From: Mercurialis annua
Lineage: Eukaryota > Streptophyta > Magnoliopsida > Malpighiales > Euphorbiaceae
Direction of reading: 5' to 3'
Assembly (NCBI RefSeq): GCF_937616625.2
Contig: NC_065576.1
Span: forward strand, 17,362,501 to 17,426,500
Length of the DNA stretch: 64,000 nucleotides
Shown in pieces: positions 24,775 through 36,800 of the stretch. Below the pieces are notes generated by a model, which did not search any database, was not told where the DNA came from, and saw only the letters and a list, made by a program, of their open reading frames with translations. The number at the start of each line of letters is the position of its first letter. Positions within the stretch are counted from its first letter, which is position 1. The translations under genes and the position numbers were made by a program.

Positions 24775-26208
24775 ATGGCTGGCCAGAGACAAACTAGATC
24801 GCGTAGCGCTATGGCACGAGCAATAGCTGGAGAGGCTCAAGATGAGTCTTCTGTCCAGGGTGGACAGCAGGAACCGGCTGGAGCAGCTGGAGGAGGCAGA
24901 GGACAAGCTGCCAATGTGCAAGAACCAGTGCAGGCACCAGGAATGCCTCAACCAGTGAATTTTGGAGGATTTAATATGGAACAGTTTTTAGCTGGAATTG
25001 CGACTATGGCAACAACTCACGTGGAAAACCAGACTATGCAACGGGAGCAATTGCTGCAACAACAGCAACATCTAATCGGGAATGTGGATAGAGATATTAC
25101 TTTGGCTTACATGCGTCTTAAGCCAACTGCATTCAACGGTACTGGAGATGCGTTGGATTTTCTGGACGAAGTGGAGCGTAACGCTAGACGTCTCCAAGCT
25201 AATGAAAGGCATTCTATTATGATGATAGAAATGTCGTTGAAAGGACCAGCAAAGGATTGGTTTCAACGTGTTATTCAACCGACTATGGATCAGATGACAT
25301 GGGCTGAGTTTGTTAATCGCTTTAGAGAGTCCTATCTACCGTACTCAGTAACTGAGCTGCATCGGGATCGATTACTGAATTTGGAAAAGGGAGATAGGTC
25401 GGTGCAGGAGTATGTTACGGATTTTACAAGATTGAGTCGTTTTGCACCAGACCTAAATGTGGATCCAGTTAGAGTGAATACGAGGTTCGTAAAGGGATTA
25501 GGACCTGAGTTTGTGAGCTTGATGTCGAGTGTGACTAGGGATTTGGTTCAGCTGATTGATAATGCTCAACAAATCGAGTCTACCCTGATTAGATACGGGA
25601 GACTTCCAGATCCCTCTGATCGAGTGCCGACTAGAAATGAGAATGTGCATGTGGTGCAGAGTGCTCCAGTACAGTCTCATGATGGAAACTTCCCTAGACC
25701 TCAGCGTAATCGAGAACGTAAAAGAGCTAGATATGATTCACAAGCTAATACGTTTGGAGAAGGATATAGTGCAAGGACAACAAGTGATGCAGGAGTTGAA
25801 CCTCCTATTTGTCAGACCTGTAACAAGAGGCATTACGGAGTGTGCCATCTTGTCTCAGGAGCGTGCTTTAATTGTGGTCAGTATGGTCACTTTGCTAGAC
25901 ATTGTCCGAGGCAGATACCTCAAGGCTCAATGACCACTGTGGTGCAACCTTCCTACAACCAACAGAGGACTGCGTATCAGGCAGCATCTAGATATGGTCA
26001 GACAGGAAGTACTTTTACTGGTCAGAGAGGCCGTGGTTATGGAAATCGTGGAGGAAGGAATGGTGGAGGTCGTGGTGCTGGTCAGACTTCACAGGCTGGT
26101 GGGGGTCAGGCCAGAGTTTTTGCTTTGAATCCGCCAGAGGCGCAAGAGTTTGACGATAATGTTCAAGGTATCTTTTATAACTCTTATGGACGTGTTAATT
26201 TCTTTTGA
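24775..26208 (+). CDS. gag: Gag protein, complete, of the gag-only element
   Basis: Capsid/nucleocapsid precursor of 477 residues from the ATG at 24775 (MAGQRQTRSRS, a usual Gag start) to the TGA at 26206. Order: Gln/Gly/Ala-rich N-terminus; Retrotrans_gag domain at about residues 115-270 (FNGTGDALDFLDEVERNARR, GPAKDWFQR, RFRESYLP, SVQEYVTDFTRLSRFAP); a Cys/His pair C346-x2-C349-x3-H353-x3-C357; a zinc knuckle C364-x2-C367-x4-H372-x4-C377 (CFNCGQYGHFARHC); then an RGG-rich tail. The last 30 residues (ARVFALNPPEAQEF...VQGIFYNSYGRVNFF) resemble the linker into the aspartic protease of autonomous relatives, and the frame stops where their catalytic Asp motif would follow. The gag-pol frame thus appears cut by the deletion that removed pol. 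No internal stop or frameshift is present. Confidence 0.95.
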   Translation: MAGQRQTRSRSAMARAIAGEAQDESSVQGGQQEPAGAAGGGRGQAANVQEPVQAPGMPQPVNFGGFNMEQFLAGIATMATTHVENQTMQREQLLQQQQHLIGNVDRDITLAYMRLKPTAFNGTGDALDFLDEVERNARRLQANERHSIMMIEMSLKGPAKDWFQRVIQPTMDQMTWAEFVNRFRESYLPYSVTELHRDRLLNLEKGDRSVQEYVTDFTRLSRFAPDLNVDPVRVNTRFVKGLGPEFVSLMSSVTRDLVQLIDNAQQIESTLIRYGRLPDPSDRVPTRNENVHVVQSAPVQSHDGNFPRPQRNRERKRARYDSQANTFGEGYSARTTSDAGVEPPICQTCNKRHYGVCHLVSGACFNCGQYGHFARHCPRQIPQGSMTTVVQPSYNQQRTAYQAASRYGQTGSTFTGQRGRGYGNRGGRNGGGRGAGQTSQAGGGQARVFALNPPEAQEFDDNVQGIFYNSYGRVNFF

Positions 26209-26230
26209 TAGGTACGTGAGCTAAAGTTTT

Positions 26231-26266
26231 AAATTCGAGGACGAATTTATTATAAGGTGGGGTGAA
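26231..26266 (+). other. Pre-PPT inverted motif and polypurine tract
   Basis: AAATTCGAGGACGAATTTAT at 26231-26250 (arms AAATTCG/CGAATTT around AGGA) is followed by AAGGTGGGGTGAA at 26254-26266, which ends at the 3' LTR. The purine run primes plus-strand DNA. The preceding 20-mer recurs unchanged in the 11.4-kb element at 41967-41986. Confidence 0.85.
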
Positions 26267-28557
26267 TGTAATACCCCAATTATTTGAAGATAAATAAGTC
26301 GTGCCACGTGTCGTAATTTTCGATAAGTTAAGTTAAGAAGAATTTAATTTAATTTTATCGGGAGTTTAGAATAATGTTTAGAAAGCGGATTAGTGGGATT
26401 TAAGGAATTTAATATTGAAAATTTGGATGTGGAGGCATTTTGGGGCTAAATCGTAAATTTTGAAAAGTTTAGGGGCTAAAGTGCAAATTAGCCGATTAAG
26501 CCTCGAAAATAGGAATTTGAGGATTTTAACGGAAGTATTATATTTTGAGATAGTATTATTTATTGGATATGAATAATACGTATATGATTTAATAGAAAGA
26601 TTAATTGAATAAGTTTTGGATTAAATTGAAACATTTAAAAAGTTTCAAGGATCAAAGTGTACTTTAGCCGGATTGTATATATCTTCCAACTCCTTCTCTA
26701 TGAAGGTATCAGATCATCATTATCATTTCATTTCTTTCTCTCGCTCGCCGTTTCAATTACGTTCCGTCGTCCGATCGCCGTTTCTCGTCCGTTTCTGACG
26801 TTTCTTAACTCGAATTGATCGTATCCCAGTGACGTATCACGGTAAGCTTGACGTTTTATCGTTTGGACGAATATATTTTGAGTTATATCGATTCAAAGTT
26901 TTAGGCCACGAAACGATTTTATCGTTTTATCGATTATAGGATCGTTTTTGGATGTTTAGATGTTAGAATACGCGTTTTGGTTGAGTTTGGAGCGTTTTTA
27001 CGTATATAGCATGTCGGAAACCCCGGAAATCGATTCCGGAGGATCGTGTACGATAGTACACGATCGTGTACTTGTGGTACACGAACGTGTACCATCCATG
27101 GTACACGAACGTGTACCAAGGTACACGAACGTGTACCAAGGTACACGAACGTGTACCAATATATGGTACACGATCGTGTACCAAGGTACACGAACGTGTA
27201 CCATCAAGGTACACGAACGTGTACCTCCCTGCACGATCGTGCAACCCCCTCGACCCTCGCATCCCCGATTTTTCGTATTCCTATTGAGTTAGTTTAACAC
27301 TCGTCGCCGTACGCGCATGCCGAGAATTGAATGAAAAGTAATGTTCGATCCGTGAGCGAGTACGTGTGTGTTTATATCTCGAGTCTAGAATGTCTATCGA
27401 GTTAGACTCTCACTCGAGTTATGTTTGTCTGTTTCTTAGGTCCGGCAAGGCAACCAGCTACCGGACAAGGAGCTTGACGGAGGTCGCGTAATAAAGTTTT
27501 TGGGGAAAAAAGCAAACAGTGAGTTTATATGTGTTTACTTTTGATGTATTGAAAATGCATTGCTTTTAAACGTAAAATGATTTATATGAATTGCATAACA
27601 CGATTTGTTATCGAAAATGCTTTGTATGAAATACATGCATCATTATCTTGAAACCAGTATAGATCCGATGAAACATGCTTTCCTATTGGGCGGCAATAGG
27701 AACTACGTGATCACTAGTTAAGTTCAAGCTGTATACTCCTTCGGTTTTGTTTGAAAATGTTTTGTTTGTTTGAATATGAAATTCATATCGATCGATCGTT
27801 GGACTTTAAGATGGACAGTCACCTTGGTTGAACTATCTCGGGACTGTACCAAATGGTATTGGTTGATCTGGTTGAACTATCCCGCAACCTACCAGCAAGA
27901 TTAAGATATATCGTTTTGTTCGAAAGAAAGAATTTGGTTTTGATAATTCGATGAATCAAGGATTAGGGTTTCAATCGGAAGTTATATTTGGATGCATATA
28001 AATGAATGACTTATTGCATTGTTTTGTTTTATAGAATACTCAATTGTAAACTTATGAACTCACTCAGTTTCGACTGACCCCGTTGTTATAACCATTTTTC
28101 AGGTATATAGTCTTTTGACGTGACAGGCTTCTATTCTTGCTTCAGAAGTCTGCATAGAAGTATGTATAGAAGAAGTATGTATCAGTAGTGCTGCAGTAGA
28201 CCAGTCCTAGATATGTATATAGTTTTGTCAAACGGTCTAATGTATATTTATACTCTGATGTTTGTAAACTTGAATGGTGTTACTGCGCTTTAAACCGATG
28301 GTTTTTGGTGTGCGAAACAGGGCAATGCTTGATGTGGCATCGCATTGTAAGACCCTAATTTCTATTGATGGTTTTAAGAAAATGTACATAGATGTTTAAT
28401 ATCTTATCGTTAAAAAGCTTTTCTGAAAACACTTACTTGTTTATATCGCAATAAGTTTGTAGTGGTTTTAGGCTTGCTACGGGTTTCGGAGCTACCACTC
28501 CCATTCCCTAGCGCCGGTCGCGGCTCGAGTTTCGAGGATGGAAATCGGGTCGTGACA
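26267..28557 (+). repeat. 3' LTR of the gag-only element (2291 bp)
   Basis: This LTR is nearly identical to the 5' LTR. It is 40 bp longer because it has two extra 20-bp units (palindrome plus AA) in the cluster at 27042-27243. Substitutions seen by eye: two near 26300-26320, two near 26850-26870, one each near 27356, 27838 and 28154. Confidence 0.95.
27042..27243. repeat. Expanded palindrome cluster in 3' LTR
   Basis: Same layout as in the 5' LTR, but seven GGTACACG/CGTGTACC palindromes instead of five. The two extra units are tandem copies of the AACG form joined by AA. Confidence 0.95.
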
Positions 28558-28562
28558 TGTTT
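28558..28562. other. Target-site duplication, right copy (TGTTT)
   Basis: Exact match to 22205-22209. The satellite resumes in register. Confidence 0.95.
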
Positions 28563-31500
28563 ACAAACGTTACAAAACAAATCCAAGCGTTTCACCTTTT
28601 TAGAAATATAATGTTTACTCATTTTAGCGATTTAAGCCAAACGTTTAAAACGTTACGATACAAATCCAAAGGTTTCCCGTTTTTAGCGATTTAAGCCAAA
28701 CGTTTAAAACGTTACGAAACAAATCCAAGCGTTTCACCTTTTAGCAATTTAAGCCAAACGTTTACAAACGTTACGAAACAAATCCAAACGTTTCCCCTTT
28801 TTAGCAATTTAAGCCAAACGTGTACAAACGTTACGAAACTAATCCAAACGTTTCACATTTTTAGCAATTTAAGCCAAACGTTTACAAACTTTACGAAAAA
28901 AAACCCAAGTGTTTCCCGTTTTAGCAATTTAAACCAAATGTATACAAACGTAATGAAACAAATCCAAGCGTGTCACATTTTTAGCAATTTAAGCCAAACG
29001 TTTACGAACGTTACGAAACAAATCCAAGCATTTCACATTTTTAGCAATTTAAGCCAAAGGTTTATAAACGTTACGTAACAAATCCAAACATTTCACCTTT
29101 TTTGCGATTTAAGCCAAACGTTTACAAACGCTACGAAACATATTCAAATGTTTCACCTTTTTAGCATTGTAAGCCAAACGTTTACAAATGTTACGAAACA
29201 AATCCAACGTTTCCCCTTTTTAGAAATTTAGGCCAAACGTTTCCAAACATTACAAATAAATCCAAGCGTTTCACCTTATTAGAAATTTAAGCCAAACATT
29301 TACAAACGCTACGAAAAAAATCAAAATTTTTCACATTTTTAGCGATTTAAGCCAAACGTTTACAAAGGTTACAAATTAAATCCAATTGTTTCACCTTTTT
29401 AGCAATTTAAGCCAAAGGTTTACAAACGTTACGAAAGAAATCCAAGCGTTTCACCTTGCAGCAATTTAAGCCAAAGGTTTACAAATGTTACGAAAAATAT
29501 TCAAGCGTTTCACCTTTTTAGCAATTTAAGTCAAACGTTTACAAATGTTACGAAAGAATTCCAAGCGTTTCACCTTTTTAGCAAATTAAGCCAAACGATT
29601 ACAAACTTTAGGAAACAAAACCAAACGTTTCACATTTTTAGCAATTTAAGCCGAACGTTTACAAACGTTACGAAACAAAACCAAACGTCTCGCCTCTTTA
29701 GCGATTTTAGCCAAACGTTTACAAACGTTATGAAAAAAATTCAAACGTTTCCTGATTTTAGCGTTTTAAGTCAAACGTTTAAAACGTTACGAAATAAATC
29801 CAAACGTTTCACCTTTTTAGCGATTTAAGCCAAACATTTACAAACATTACGAAACAAATCCAAACGTTTAACCTTTTTAGCGATTGATGCCAAATTCTTA
29901 CAAACGTTACGAAATAAATCCAAACGTTTCACATTTTTAGCAATTTAAGCAAACATTTACAAACGTTACGAAACAAAACCAAGCGTTTCTCCTTTTTAGC
30001 AATTTAAGTCAAACGTTATGAAACAAATCCAAGTGTTTCCACCTTTTTAGCAATTTAAGCCAAACGTTTACAAACATTACCAGACAAATCAAAATATTTC
30101 ACCTTCTTTGCGATTTAATCCAAACGTCTATAAACGCTACGAAACAAATCCAAACATGTCACCTTTTTAGCAATTTAAGCCAAACGTTTACAAACGTTAC
30201 GAAACAAATCCAAGCATTTCTCCTTTTTAGCAATTTAAGCCAAATATAAACAAACGTTACTAAACAAATCAAAGCGTTTCACCTTTTTAGCAACTTAAGC
30301 CAAATGTTTACAAAAGTTACGAAACAAATCGAAATGTTTCACCTTTTTATCGATTTAAACCAAACGTTTACAAACGATACGAAACAAATCCAAGCGTTTC
30401 CCATTTTTAGCGATTTAAGCCAAACGTTTACAAACATTACGAAACAAAACCAAGCGTTTTACCTTTTTAGCAATATAAGCGAAACGTTTACAAACGTTAC
30501 AAAACAAATCCAAACGTTTCACCTTTTTAGCGATTTAAGCCAAACGATTACAAACGTTACGAAACATATCCAAACGTTTCACCTTTTTAGCGATTAAGCC
30601 AAACGTTTACAACCGTTACGAAACAAATCCAAACGTTTCATATTTTTAGCGAATGAAGCCAAACATTTACAAATGTTACGAAACAAATCCAAACGTTTCA
30701 CATATTTAGAAATTTAAGGCAAACGTCTACAAACGTTACGAAACAAAACAAAGTGTTTCACTTTTTTAGCAATTTAAACCAAACGTTTACAACCGTTACA
30801 AAACAAATCCAAGCGTTTCACCTTTTTAGCAATTTAAGCCAAACGTTTACAAACGTTACGAAACAAATCCAAACGTTTCCCCTTTTTAGTGATTTAAGCC
30901 AAACTTTTACAAATGTTACGAAACAAATCCAAACGCTACCCCATTTTAGCGATTTAAGCCAAACATTTATAAACGTTACGAAACAAATTCAAACGTTTCG
31001 CTTTTTTAGCGATTTAAGCCAAACGTTTACAAACGTTACAAAACAAATCCTAACCTTTCACCATTTTAACGATTTAAGTTAAACATTTACAAACGTTACG
31101 AAACAAATTCAAATGTTTCACATTTTTACGATTTAAGCCAAAGTTTACAAACGCTACGAAATAAATCCAAACGCTTACACACATTACGAAAAAAAACAAA
31201 CTCTTCATATTTTTAGCAATTTAAGCCAAACGTTTACAAACGTTACGAAACAAATCCAAACGTTTCACCTTTTTAGTGATTGAAGTCAAACGTTTACAAA
31301 CGTTAAGAATCAAATCCAAACGTTTCCCCATTTTAGCAATTTAAGCCAAACGTTTATAAACGTCACGAAACAAAACAAAATGTTTACAAACGTAACGAAA
31401 CAAATCCAATTGTTTACAAATGTTACGAAACAATCCAAACGTTTCTCCATTTTAGCGATTTAATCCAAACATTTACAAAAGTTACAGAACAAATCCAAAC

Positions 31501-33809
31501 GTTTACGCTTTTTAGCGATTTAAGCCAAAACGTTTACAAACGTTAAGAAAAAATCCAAACGTTTCCCAATTTTAGCGATTTAAGCCAAACATTTACAAAC
31601 GTGACGAAACAAATCCAAACGTTTCACCTTTTTAGCAATTTAAATCAAAACGTTTAACCATTTAAGCGATTTAAGAGAAACGTTTACAAACTTTACGAAA
31701 CAAATCCAAACGTTTCACCTTTTTAGCGATTTAAGCCAAACGTTTCATCATTTTACGATTGAAGCCAAACGTTTACAAACATTACGAAACAAATCCAAAC
31801 GTTTCCCCTTTTTAGCAATTTAAGCCAAATGTTTACAAACGTTACAAAACAAATCCAAGCGTTTCACCTTTTTAGAAATATAATGTTTACTCATTTTAGC
31901 GATTTAAGCCAAACGTTTAAAACGTTACGATACAAATCCAAAGGTTTCCCGTTTTTAGCGATTTAAGCCAAACGTTTAAAACGTTACGAAAAAAATCCAA
32001 GCGTTTCACCTTTTAGCAATTTAAGCCAAACGTTTACAAACGTTACGAAACAAATCCAAACGTTTCCCCATTTTAGCAATTTAAGCCAAACGTTTACAAA
32101 CGTTATGAAATAAATCCAAACGTTTACAAACATTACGGAACAAAAACAAAATTTTCACATTTTTAGAAATTTAAGCCAAACGTTTATAAACGTTACGAAA
32201 CAAATCCAAACGTTTCACCTTTTTAGCGATTGAAACTAAACGTTTACAAACGATAAGAAACAAATCCAAACGTTTCCCCATTTTAGCGATTTAAGCCAAA
32301 AGTTTATGAACATTACGAAACAAAACCAAACGTTTACAAAGTTAGGAAACAAATCCAAATGTTTACAAACGTTAGGAAAAAAATCCAAACGTTTCCCCAT
32401 TTTAGCGATTTAAGCCAAACGTTTACAAACGTTAGGAAACAAAGCCAAACGTTTCGCCTTTTTAGCGATTTAAGCCAAATATTTACAAACGTTACGAAAC
32501 AAATCCAAACATTTCCCCATTTTAGCGATTAAAGCCAAACGTTTACAAACGTTACGAAACAAATCCAAACATTTCCCCTTTTTAACTATTTAAGCCAAAC
32601 GTTTACAAACATTACGAAACAAATCCAAACGTTTCCCTATTTTGTCGATTTAAGCCAAACGTTTACAAACGTTACGAAACAAATCCAAACGTTTAACCTT
32701 TTTTGCGTTTGAAGCCAAACGTTTACAAACATTATTAAAAAAATCCAAACGTTTCCCATTTTTAGCGATTTAAGCCAAACGTTTACAAACATTACGAAAC
32801 AAAACCAAGCGTTTCACCTTTTTAGCATTATAAGCGAAACGTTTACAAACGTTACAAAACAAATCCAAACGTTTCACCTTTTTAGCGATTTAAGCCAAAC
32901 GATTACAAACGTTACGAAACATATCCAAACGTTTCCCCATTTTAGCGATTTAAGCCAAACGTTTAAAACATTACAAAACAAATCCAAACATTTCACCCTT
33001 TTAACAATTTAAGCCAAACGTTTACAACCGTTACGAAACAAATCCAAACATTTCATATTTTTAGCGAATGAAGCCAAACATTTACAAATGTTACGAAATA
33101 AATCCAAACGTTTCACATATTTAGAAATTTAAGGCAAATGTCTACAAACGTTACGAAACAAAACAAAGTGTTTCACCTTTTTAGCAATTTAAACCAACCG
33201 TTACGTAACAAATTCAAACGTTTGATATTTTTAGCGAATGAAGCCAAACATTTACAAACATTATGAAACAAATCTAAAATTTTCGCCTTTTTAGCGATTT
33301 AAGCCAAACGTTTACAAACGTTACAAAATAAATCCAAGCGTTTCACCTTTTTAGCAATATAATGTTTCCCCATTTTAGCGATTTAAGCCAAACGTTTGAA
33401 ACGTTAAGATACAAATCCAAACGTTTCCGCTTTTTAGCGATTTAAGCCAAACGTTTAAAACATTACGAAACAAATCCAAGCGTTTCACCTTTTTAGCAAT
33501 TTAAGCCAAACGTTTACAAACGTTATGAAACAAATCCAAACGTTTCCCCTTTTTAGTGATTTAAGCCTAGCGTTTACAAATATTACGAAACAAATCCAAA
33601 CGCTTCCCCATTTTAGCTATTTAAGCCAAACGTTTGTAAACGTTACGAAACAAATTCAAACGTTTCGCTTTTTTAGTGATTTAAGCCAAATGTTTACAAA
33701 CGTTACGAAACAAATCCTAACGTTTCCCCATTTTAACGATTTAAGTTAAACCTTTACAAACGTTACGAAACAAATTCAAACGTTTCACATTTTTATGCTT
33801 TAAGCCAAA

Positions 33810-33814
33810 GTTAA
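33810..33814. other. Target-site duplication, left copy (GTTAA)
   Basis: GTTAA precedes the LTR, while GTTTA follows the element at 45204-45208. Paralogous empty sites read GTTTA, so the left copy has one substitution. Confidence 0.75.
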
Positions 33815-36800
33815 TGTAATACCCCGGAAAAAAAATTTAAATTTTTCAAAATGTGTTTTCGGAAATAATTTGTCTTTTTCGGTTGGCGGTTCGATTCGTG
33901 GTTTAATTTTTGGATCGGTTCAATTTTCAGATTTTTGTATGGGTCTTTTATTTTGGTGGTTCAACAAAAAGGTTGAACCACCACCTTTGAATCAGGTTTC
34001 GAAAGAGACCTGACTCAATTTCGAATAGTCTCGTTCGAGAATTGGAATTCTCGAACGGGACACCAGCAATTTAGCTGAGTCTCGTTCGAGAATTCCAATT
34101 CTCGAACGAGAGCTCAGTGTTTAAAGCCTGGTCTCGTTGGAGACCAGGGTTCTCGAACGAGAACCAGCTTTAAATTGCTGTTCTCGTTCGAGAACAGCTA
34201 TACCAGTGCGGGGGGGTATTTTTGTCACCTGTTTGTAACCTAATCGACCTACTTAAATACCTAATCTTTAACTCTACTTCATTCTTCGTGCTACAAACAA
34301 ACTCTAGCCTCCATCATCACCCATTTTCGCTGAGGAATCGTTGATCGTTATCGCTCCCGAAGTTTGAGAAAAGTTATCGGTATGGTTTGTTTTTGATTTC
34401 AGTTTTTGGTTTTGAAAGGCTTACCGTATTTTTGATTGTTCTCTCTCGTTTCTAGATCGAAATTGATTCCGCTTGATCTCAGACGTCCTAGACTCAATTC
34501 TCTACGTTTCTACTATTTGATTTCGCAACACAGTGCGCCGCCGATCTCGTTTCAATCGCCGCCGTTTCATCGTATTTGTGTGCTATTTTAATTCGGTTCC
34601 TTAATGATCCTTTTGCCAAATTCTGAATTGCTGGGGCATGATAATTCCTATGTTTAGGTTCTAACCTTATGTTCAAATCCGTATCATCCCATCTCTGGAT
34701 TACAAAGCTTGTGTTCTTCGATAACGGTACGTTCGACTCCCTCTTGAGTTTACGTACGAAGGTTTTGATGCTTTGTTTTCGTTCCTCATTGTTGCCAGTG
34801 TTAGCCCTTCTCTGTTCATGATTGTAGTTGGCTGTAATGATCATTTAAGCTTGTTGTGTTTTAGGTGATTGTTCTTGCTTAAGGAATTGTGTATTGTAAC
34901 ACTAGTTTTGGTTGATTTTTTTATTTATGTTGGCGGGTGAGTATGGAGATGGTGGTTAAAGGTTCAATCAAGCCATGAGTTGTATTGATTTACTTTTTAA
35001 GTCCTCAAATTGTTATGATTGATTGGAGGAGATGGCTTATAGACTAGATTAGTTCCTCATTGTTTTGTTTGAAACATTTGAATTCTTCTAGTTAATTCTA
35101 GCTATAACTATTGTTTATATAATAACTTGAAGTTAGTTTTGACTTATTATTTGACATTGAAAACAATAATTATTTTACAATCTAAATTAATCTAATTACT
35201 CGAGTAATTATATTTAGTTTTGATTTATATGTTATTTTGGCTAATTTACAATTTAGCCCTTGAACATTTTCAACTTATTTGATTAAATTATTGGTTATAA
35301 CTTTATACTTGATTTTGATTTAAAATGACTATATATAATTTCGAATATAAATTTGACATGAAATTGGTTAAATTACAATTTAGCCCTTGAAATTATTTTA
35401 TAACTTAATTAAGTGTATTTTGATTAGTAACCTTATATTTTTCTTTAATTATAAACAAGAGTAATTAATTTGATTTTAAATATCAAATTGGCTAAAGTAC
35501 AGCTTAGTACCTAAGTGGCTAAAGTACAACTTAGTCCCTAATTGGCTAATATACAGTTTAGTCCCTAAACTTTTATAAACTTAAAATGATTAAGTTTTTG
35601 ATTGTAACTCGGGTTACTTGAAGTTAAAGATATTGGGTTCCGTTTTAAATATTGATTTATTATTTTATCAAAATTGATTTTATAATTATAAACTATGGTT
35701 TATAATTGGGTATGATTATACTTATTTTATCAAAGTGATTTTGGGAATTATAAACTCTGGTATATATTTTGATAAAATATTTTGGGTCGGGTTAGACTTG
35801 GGTCACCCGGCATGTGAGGTAGCTTGGTAGTTATTGGTAACTCGGCTAACTCAATATTTGAGGAAATTGATTTAAGTTATTATTTGTTTATTATTTAAGT
35901 AATACTTTTCGGAACGGATTTTAAAGCGGAAACCCAATAGAATTGGCTTATTTATTTATTTATTTGAGTATTGTGTTACTCGTTGTGGTTCAATTTTTCT
36001 TTTTGACTCGGCTCATTACGTGATTATTTGTTCATTCTATTCTGGCTACGTTTATGCTTGACTCAGTATTGTGCTAGTCCTATGTGGTGTCTAGTATTCT
36101 TAGAGTTAGGGGTTGAATGGATTTTAACATATATATTATTTTAGACCCGTCGACTGCTCGTGCTTCGGAGTCTACGCAGGGTTAGCTGGTTGCCAAGATT
36201 CACGTGGATTAGCAAGCAGTGAGTTTGTAGTGCTATTTACCGCTTTATTAAGTACCGCATCATATTTTAATATTACAAATGCTTTTGAACTGTTTTTACG
36301 GATTATGGATCTGGATTGAAACGAGTTACTCGATAGGCTTGTATCGAGACTGTGTGCACCGGCATATACTCTGGGATCGGCAGACTATGGTCTTGCTTAC
36401 GCTGGTAATTTGACGAGGATTTGTTCCCGTCCACTCTGGGTTTATTTTTCAGTATGCTATGTCATACTTACGCTAGGATCATTTCAATACTGTTATTCCA
36501 TAATCATATTATATTAGTATAAAAATGTTTTTATTTAAGGGTTTAAAACTTAATAAATGTAAATAGTATTACGAACTCATCTCAGTATGTCTGACCCAGT
36601 TGTTTTCCCAAATTTTCCAGGTTAATGATTTGAAAGCTGGTCCACTCCGATTCTTTTGATTCCTCGGAGGTTTTTATGTTATTAAACTAGTTTCTGTTTT
36701 TGAACTCTTAGACCGCAGTAGAACTAGTTTAGTTATTACATTTGATATTACACTTTGGGTTTGTCGATATATTCGATTATTTATATTTGGCATGATTACT

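Larger units (their letters stand above)
22210..28557 (+). mobile_element. Complete gag-only LTR retrotransposon (TR-GAG type)
   Basis: This is a 6348-bp element bounded by a perfect 5-bp TSD. The order is LTR (2251 bp), initiator-Met PBS, leader, one intact gag gene, purine tract, LTR (2291 bp). There is no protease, reverse transcriptase, RNase H, integrase or chromodomain: only 58 bases separate the gag stop from the 3' LTR. By eye the LTRs differ by about seven substitutions plus a 40-bp copy-number change in a palindrome array, so insertion is recent. The LTR ends and the pre-PPT motif are Tekay/Del-like. Mobilisation would need pol proteins supplied in trans by a related autonomous element. 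The intact gag suggests that its own Gag may still be used. Confidence 0.93.
15740..31976 (+). repeat. Higher-order repeat, about 3.3 kb, three copies
   Basis: The series starting GTTAAAAACG at 15740 restarts at 19014. The landmark GATACAAATCCAAAGG recurs at about 18969, 28657 and 31929. After subtracting the inserted 6.35-kb element, the periods are about 3.27, 3.34 and 3.27 kb. Long stretches are identical between copies: the stretch 16365-16808 is repeated at 19699-20142 with no change in its 147-codon open frame. This indicates recent amplification of blocks of about 55 monomers. Confidence 0.85.
28558..33814 (+). repeat. 60-bp satellite array, plus polarity, second block
   Basis: The block continues the 3.3-kb higher-order copy that the gag-only element interrupts, then holds a further copy to about 31.98 kb. 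From there the monomer order matches the roughly 2.7-kb higher-order family seen after 45.2 kb. No gene is present. Confidence 0.97.

Noticed and set aside
24622..24951. Antisense 109-codon frame over the gag start
   Set aside because: It is the shadow of the gag gene and its leader.
22877..27297. Overlapping frames on both strands with CTIVHDRV/TRSCT repeats
   Set aside because: They are translations of the palindrome cluster, which reads alike on both strands.
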